A stretch of DNA of 64,000 nt from Dactylis glomerata (lineage: Eukaryota > Streptophyta > Magnoliopsida > Poales > Poaceae). The notes under the pieces are model-generated. The model was not told the DNA's origin and made no database searches. It saw nothing but the letters and a program-made list of their open reading frames with translations. The DNA lies in contig QXEO01000243.1 of the NCBI GenBank assembly GCA_007115705.1, positions 1,474,239-1,538,238 on the forward strand, in the 5' to 3' direction. This document shows positions 58,289 to 64,000 of this stretch, piece by piece (positions within the stretch are counted from its first letter, which is position 1; each line of letters opens with the position of its first letter). Both the position numbers and the translations under genes were made by a program.

Positions 58289-58461
58289 TAAGCCTAATTA
58301 GTGAAAATAAAAACAAAAAACAAAAAGATATAATTGCAGAATCTAAAGGAAATAACTTCGAGCACTCACACACCAGCAACAGTACTAGAAGATAGCTTAG
58401 TAGCAAGAGGATGTGAGTACCTTTTACCTTACCTCCCTGGCAATGGCGCCAGAAAAGAGCT

Positions 58462-59906
58462 TGATGTCTACGAATGCTTCTATTCTTGTAGATAGTGTTG
58501 GGCCTCCAAGTGCAGAGGTTTGTAGAACAACAGCAAGTTTTCCTTGTGTGGATCACCCAAGGTTTATCGAACTCAGGGAGGAAGAGGTCAAATATATCCC
58601 TCTCAAGCAACCCTGCAATTAAGATACAAGAAGTCTCTTGTGTCCCCAACACACCCAATACACTTGTCAGATGTATAGGTGCACTAGTTCGGCGAAGAGA
58701 TAGTGAAATACAAGTAATATGGATGATTATAAGTGGTAATTGCAATCTGAAATAAAAATCGCCGCGAGCAAACATGTAGCAGAACAAGTTGTAAACGGTG
58801 TTTCAATGCTTAGAAACAAGGCCTAGGGATCATACTTTCACTAGTGGACACTCTCAACAAAGATAACATAATTGAACACATAAATATCATTCTTCACTAT
58901 GCTAACCCGAACTACTCTCTGGTTGGATAACGAACACTAATCACGGCGTAGGGCTATAATAGCACTCCTTAAATTTCGCATTCCACAATCTAGATTACCC
59001 CACACTGTCACCTTGAGTGCACTAGACGGTTCCAGACAAACACCAACAATTCATAGAGACATCCAACTCAAATCATAACTCATGATAAGTATAACTGTAA
59101 AATTTAGCCTAAGAGACACACATAATGCGCACACTGTCACCTTCACATCATGGTACAAGGTGTCTCTGGAGATTACAAGAATAAAACTACTTGAGTAGCT
59201 TAATAGATGAAGAGTAACATCTACTAATTCAACTAGATACGAAGCTCATGATCACATAAAGATCACATCATGAGAGAGAGAAGAACCACATAGCTACTGG
59301 TAGAGCCCTCAGCCCCGGGGGAGAACTACTCCCTCCTCATCATAGGAGATAGCAACGGCGATGAAGATGGCGGTGGAGTTGATGGAGATGGCTCTGGGGG
59401 CAATTCCCTGCCCCGGCAGGGTGCCGGAACAGATACTTCTGTCCCCCGAACTTCATTTGCGATGGCGACGGTGCTGCGGAACTTTATCTGGGAAAACGCC
59501 GATTCATTTAGGGTTTTCGCGACAGAGGCTTTATATAGGCGGAGGAGCGATGTCAGAGGGCACCCAGGGGCCCCACACCACAGGGTGGCGCGGCCAGGGG
59601 TGCACCCGCACCACCAGGTGGTGTGGCCACGTCCTGGCCCTCCTCCGTCTCTGCTTTGGACTCCGTCTCATGTCGGGGAAAATAGGAACTTTGGGCTTCA
59701 TTTCATCCAATTCCGAGAATATTTCCTGTGTAACTTTTCTGAAACACAAAAATAGCAGAAAACAGGAACTGGCACTGTGGCATCTCGTTAATAGGTTAGT
59801 TCTGGAAAATGCATAAAAATGTCACGAAGTGTAAACAAAATACAAAGCAATTAGTGTAAAACAAGCATGAAGCATTAAAAATTATAGATACGTTTGAGAC
59901 GTATCA
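58462..59906 (-). repeat. 5' LTR of element Z (1445 bp)
   Basis: Pairs with the LTR at 53118-54558. A GCCTATATAAAGCC TATA box at about 59527 on the minus strand. Confidence 0.93.
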
Positions 59907-61629
59907 GTACCACATCAACGCATCAATTCGTGAGGGCTGAGGCGAACCGCTCGTCCTTTGATCTTCCTCAACGCCTCCGTCCGCCAATTCCTGATCGATC
60001 TAAGACGCTGGCGACTGGTTCTGCCCCCCTGCCGCTAGGCGCTTGCAGCCTCGCCGTAGCTTACCTACAGCCTCTCTCGCCGGACGCCAGTGCATTAACT
60101 CTCCCCTACCCCCACCCCCACCCCCACCCCCCACACACAGACCCCACTCTTGCCTGCCCTGTTGGCCGTTGCCTCACGCAGTCACGCCCAGTTCGAGAAG
60201 AACGATGACGGCAAGATCGACAAGAATGACGACATATCTATTTTTCATCAGGAATGGAGACGGCAGAGCTTCGCCACAACGGCAGCACCAATTCTACACA
60301 TACAGACTATAGTCTTGATATTCACTGATCAGCCATGGTGTGAACTGCTTCAGTTTTACTTTTTGTTCTGATTTTCCCTAATTGTGATTGTAGGTTGATT
60401 CTCAATCAGTTAATACTTGCACTCATAGGTCTAAAAAATGAAAAACTAGCACAAGGGACAAATGTAGTGATTTGAATGTACATTATTTTGGTGTGTTGTA
60501 ATTTTTTTAAACTCCGAATACCCAATATGAAAATCCTAGCTCCGCCACTGCTTCTTCCCCAAGGGAGCAAGCTTCTGCGATTTTCTCTCTCCTCCATTGT
60601 TGACCTTGAAGTTTCGCTCTCTCTCCCTCCTCCTCCTATGATTCTTGCCTAATCTTGAGGAAAAGGAGAGAGGTGATCTAGATCTACATTTTTACCAATC
60701 AATATCTCCTCTATGTGAGGGGAACCTATTGGATCTAGATCTTGGAGTTCTTTGTGAATTTTCTCTTTGTTCTTCCTCTCATATCCCTCCATAGCATTTG
60801 TTGCTTTGGTAGGATTTGTGAGAGAAGGATTTGAGCACTTCGTGTGCTCTTGCCATTGCATTTGGTGCATCGGTTTGAGCTCTCCTCGGAAATTTGGGCA
60901 AGTGGAAGTTGGTGAGCTTTTTTCTCTTGGGTTCTTGGAACCCTAGACGGCTTAGTGGCCTTTGTGGCATATACTTGGGGCCTCCAATTAAGTTGTGGAT
61001 ATTTCCCAACCTTTATGGGTTTGTGGTGCCTTGGTGGCGATTCTTGGGAGCCTCCAATTAAGTTGTGGAGATTGCCCCAAGCTTGTACGGGTTTGGTGAC
61101 TGCCCTCAAGTATCCCATAGTGGATCGTGTCATCTTGCTTTGTGCGAGAGCGTGAGGGGAATAAGGTGAGCCTTTGTGGCGTTCGGTGAGTAGCATGCCT
61201 CCACATATTGAGGTGAGCCTTTTGTGGCGTTTGGTGAGCATTGTGCTACCACATCTCAAGGTGAGACCTTTGTGGTATTTGGAGTGCATTAAGCCGTCAC
61301 ACTTCTCCAACGGAGACTAGCTTCCTTTGGAAGTGAACTTCAGGATACATCTTTATCTCCTTCGTGCCTCAGTAACTCTTACCCGAGCTCCACTACTTAT
61401 GCACTTTACATTTGTGATAGCCATCGTGCTTGAAGTTATATATTTTGCTATCACCTTGCTACTTGTCTTGCTTAGCATAAGTTGTTAGTGCACATAGGTG
61501 AGCCTAGTTTATTTAGGTTTTGTGAGCTTGACAAATTAAACACTAGTTTATTTCCACATTTATTCAAGCCTTTCTAAAAATTTCAAATCGCCTATTCACC
61601 CCCCTCTAGGCGACATCTCTGTCCTTTCA

Positions 61630-62690
61630 GTAGACCACCTGAGTTTAGTGCCCCTAGAATCCCAGACCCACAGCAAAAGGCCGCCGCCCTGTGTGTGAGA
61701 TGGTTGTGGGAAATTTGGACTGAAGCCGACAAGCCATGTCTTAATCTTCCAATTGCACTAACGACCATGCCCCATTTAACACCATCGTCGAGTTCAAACT
61801 AGGTGATCGGTGACCATGTTCTCTTGGGACCCCTGGCTTGATGACAACAATGTAGTCACCTTTGCGCCCGATCTCTGTTCCATCAATGCATCATGGACAA
61901 TCTCTCGGTGGGGCAGGCGCACTGCACAATGGAAGATCGCTAAGGCACTTCAAACAAAACCTGATGCCCGATATCCTCAAGTAATACCTATGCATCCATG
62001 ATGGCTTGCGAGCATCTAACTGCATCTCGGTGTCTCAAATATAGTGTCCTAGTGTTGGACTACAAACGTCAGCACTCTGCAACATCTGATACTCAATGCA
62101 TGCAGTTCGAGTATGTATTCAACACGATGTTGCTTGCCTGAAATCATCTGAAGCAGTGAAGCCCCCAAGTCTCGTTTGTTCGGCTAGGTGGCAATCTTGG
62201 GCAAATGGGACACTTTCACCTGCCTAATGTAAAGGGGGTGGCCCACAACACTGCATGCATGCTATGGATGAGCGATTCAGAGTTCACACTGCATCTACTG
62301 ATCACTTGCAATATCACCTTTAGACTTTGGGAGAAGGTGCTCGCCAAGGAGAAATATTGGACCACGCTCGTGCACCTAACATGGACTATATGGAATTAGC
62401 ACAACTCCCAAAAATTTCAAAACGCGTCATGTAGTAGAATCCATGTTTGCATCATTGAAGAAGCACAAAAAAAACCCCGAAGAAGTGCGGAAAGGTCAAA
62501 AGCATGTGACCTGCTTCAAAGACCAAGGGAACCAGACCTAGTTTTCCTTCCTACTTTTTTCTTAGTTTTCGCCATTTTATTTTTCTTTACCTTTTCATTT
62601 ACCTTGTACATCTTGTACCATTTCTCTAATTGGCTAATTGCAATTAAAGGCAGGCTAATCTGCCTTTTTCGTAAAAAAATAATCAATAAT
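61630..62690 (+). pseudogene. LINE (non-LTR) ORF2 C-terminal part and 3' tail
   Basis: Continues the reading broken at 27496: PPEFSAPRIPDPQQKAAA and RWLWEIWTEADKP match the CRPxELGGLGIxxL...ALRLRWLW...DPDKPW segment of plant LINEs. After frameshifts, FSWDPWLDDNN and a Cys/His zinc-knuckle-like stretch (LWMSDSEFTLHLLITCN) follow. The end has a T-rich 3' UTR and finishes CTTTTTCGTAAAAAAA at about 62680, a LINE-type A tail. Multiple stops show it is dead. It is the outermost host of the transposon nest. Confidence 0.78.
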
Positions 62691-63900
62691 GGAAATGTTG
62701 ATCATATCCACATAATGCGTAACGATTGATAACAGCGTGATTGTTTGTCTCGGATGATTTGTGGACACTGCTCGTCAAAGCATCAACATTCGCATAAGAA
62801 AAAAACCGACTTATTTTGCTAGCTAGGGTATGGATGCTGATTCTATCACGTACGTGCATGGCCTCGGCTCACACTTCCAGTGCCATGCATGCATCGAAGT
62901 GGAGTACGTACACGGACAAATCCAACCGTTGGGAATGAACTTACGTGATGACGTGTATTGCCTTATTTGATCTCGTTCCGACCGTACGTAACACTCGCGC
63001 GTTCTCCCGATACTGCCCCTCCAACTAGCTAGGGTTATTCGTTCGTTTCTTCCACAACAACTAATCAAGAGTCGTCCTTCACTCTTAGTGACCGAATCCA
63101 ACTATAAACACCAACGTTGTTTATTTTCGAACAAGGGTTGAACTAGAGTTGCAGTCCAATTTTATCGCCAAAAAAGAAGTCCCATTTTATGTAGCAAAGT
63201 AGATCAAGAACCCCTAATTTCGCTGAAGAGAGGGAGAGAATCTGGTCTTCCACGTTTTTCACCTGCTATCCGGAACATGTTAATCATGCATATCAACGTA
63301 CCAAGACACAATAGCCAAAAAAGTTTGTAACCTTAGCCCGTGAAGCGTTCAAAACATAACTAAGATGATATTACAGGCCTATCAGTTTCATAAGGACACG
63401 TAGCTAAAGAGCGACATGCTCACCTTATCACCTCAACTCACTAGATTCTCTCCGTGGTAGTTTTTCGTGAGGACTTACATCACCGTACATCGCAAGGGGA
63501 TTTACGGCAAGGAGAACCGTAGACGTGTCATGTGGGCCATGCCTAAAACCTAATTTGTATCCTTTCGCTAATATTTTAGCTAGAAATTAAAAAAATAAAG
63601 GCCGGCTATTAATGCAGTAGCTGGATCGGTTTCGATATACACCTCCGGGATATCTCTGAGCTGTACCTCATTACGACCTACCAACCCCGTCGAGATTGAG
63701 ATATTAAGGAACGGTATATACTTTGCCCTTGCGACCGTGTTCTCTTCTAAAAATAGATAAAAATTTGAGATTACAAATAAAATTTATCAACAATATAATG
63801 ATAAAACATTATATATACCAAAAAAGACTATGTTTTGTCAAAGAGAAAACCACTTTAGTTTGGAAGGGCAGGGGGCAATATCGTCCTTCCACAAAGTCGA
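62691..63900. other. Intergenic sequence right of the nest, nothing recognised
   Basis: No open reading above about 92 codons, no terminal repeats. Probably includes distal promoter sequence of a gene starting after the window. Confidence 0.45.
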
Positions 63901-64000
63901 TAGGAAATAATAAGAGTACTAGTATTGGGGCACACACACGGGCTCCTCCGCATCCTTCTTCTCCAACCCATCTTCCTCCTCCGATCTCTCCAAACCCTAG
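63901..64000 (+). promoter_or_regulatory. Probable 5' leader of a plus-strand gene beyond the window
   Basis: The last 70 bases turn into a C/T-rich leader (CATCCTTCTTCTCCAACCCATC-like) that ends CTCTCCAAACCCTAG. AAACCCTA near the transcription start followed by a pyrimidine-rich leader is typical of plant 5' UTRs; the mirror pattern is seen upstream of the 13823 start. No ATG yet. Confidence 0.5.

Larger units (their letters stand above)
53118..59906 (-). mobile_element. Nest level 3: element Z, sibling of Y, minus orientation
   Basis: Flanked by GTACC (53113-53117, 59907-59911) within the hAT element. LTRs at 53118-54558 and 58462-59906. A primer-binding site with the tRNA-Asp pattern, one or two mismatches, lies at about 58433-58451. 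The internal part is collinear with Y except that the Gag core is missing. No pol. Confidence 0.93.
52880..60550. mobile_element. Nest level 2: non-autonomous hAT element (877 bp), split by element Z
   Basis: Ends CAGGGGCGGAGCTAG and, reversed, CAGTGGCGGAGCTAG, the hAT/Tip100-type terminal motif. Flanked by a perfect 8-bp duplication CTTCTTCC (52872-52879, 60551-60558), the hAT signature. Its own sequence is 52880-53117 and 59912-60550. It encodes no transposase. The right part holds a GC-rich stretch and a CCCCCA microsatellite at about 60105-60135. Confidence 0.93.
27497..61629 (+). mobile_element. Nest level 1: solo LTR (about 2.4 kb) with a heavily interrupted interior
   Basis: Starts TGAAAGTTCATGGAGCCCCC and ends CCCCCCTCTAGGCGACATC...CCTTTCA, flanked by a perfect GTAGA duplication (27492-27496 and 61630-61634). 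TGAAAG/CTTTCA are inverted ends. Its own sequence is 27497-27939, 29562-29892, 52330-52879 and 60559-61629 (about 2395 bp); everything between is later insertions. The CCGGAGACTCCGG motifs at 52600-52850 and the CGCCTATTCACCCCCCTCTAGG end are familiar from Triticeae LTRs whose internal region begins with a tRNA-Met primer site. No internal region is present, so it is solo. Confidence 0.9.

Overview
This is a plant nuclear window that reads like a Triticeae grass (wheat, Aegilops or barley type). The evidence is dense nested LTR retrotransposons, Stowaway MITEs with CTCCCTC ends, and a few GC-rich spliced genes, one of them a grass-type U-box/ARM E3 ligase. No source was given, so the taxon is inferred.

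Layout: (1) 1-5597, a decayed Ty3/Gypsy element on the minus strand (LTR, gag, protease, RT, RNase H, start of integrase), cut by the window edge. (2) 5598-13430, a FAR1-type fragment and a tandem array of 1.1-1.2 kb units carrying a solo LTR and a MITE. (3) 13437-23677, a gene island with four genes, all on the minus strand: a 128-aa protein, a 325-aa acidic/Ser-rich membrane-type protein, a 164-aa protein ending in FVVLEL, and a 607-aa U-box/ARM ubiquitin ligase. (4) 23678-27289, intergenic sequence with a diverged Copia-type LTR. (5) 27290-62690, one multi-level transposon nest. (6) 62691-64000, unassigned sequence that ends in what looks like the 5' leader of a plus-strand gene beginning beyond the window.

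The nest can be resolved layer by layer because most insertions keep exact target duplications. A LINE (27290-27496 and 61630-62690) holds a solo LTR (27497-61629, TSD GTAGA). That LTR holds two solo LTRs of one family (27940-29556, TSD GCAAT; 29893-52324, TSD AGCTC) and a hAT element (52880-60550, TSD CTTCTTCC). The second solo LTR holds Gypsy element X (30758-51564, TSD GGGGG). X holds element Y (31571-43056, TSD CAGGG), and one LTR of Y holds X', a truncated second copy of the X family (39400-42416). The hAT element holds element Z (53118-59906, TSD GTACC), a sibling of Y.

The most interesting biology is in X. It has the same 335-bp LTR length as the complete-type element at 1-5597, but it encodes only Gag and protease in the sense direction. 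RT, RNase H and integrase are replaced by antisense, apparently spliced genes with their own TATA box. Elements Y and Z lack pol altogether and carry a primer-binding site matching the 3' end of tRNA-Asp. The window therefore shows one family as a self-sufficient form and a form that must borrow polymerase, together with a second, polymerase-less parasite.
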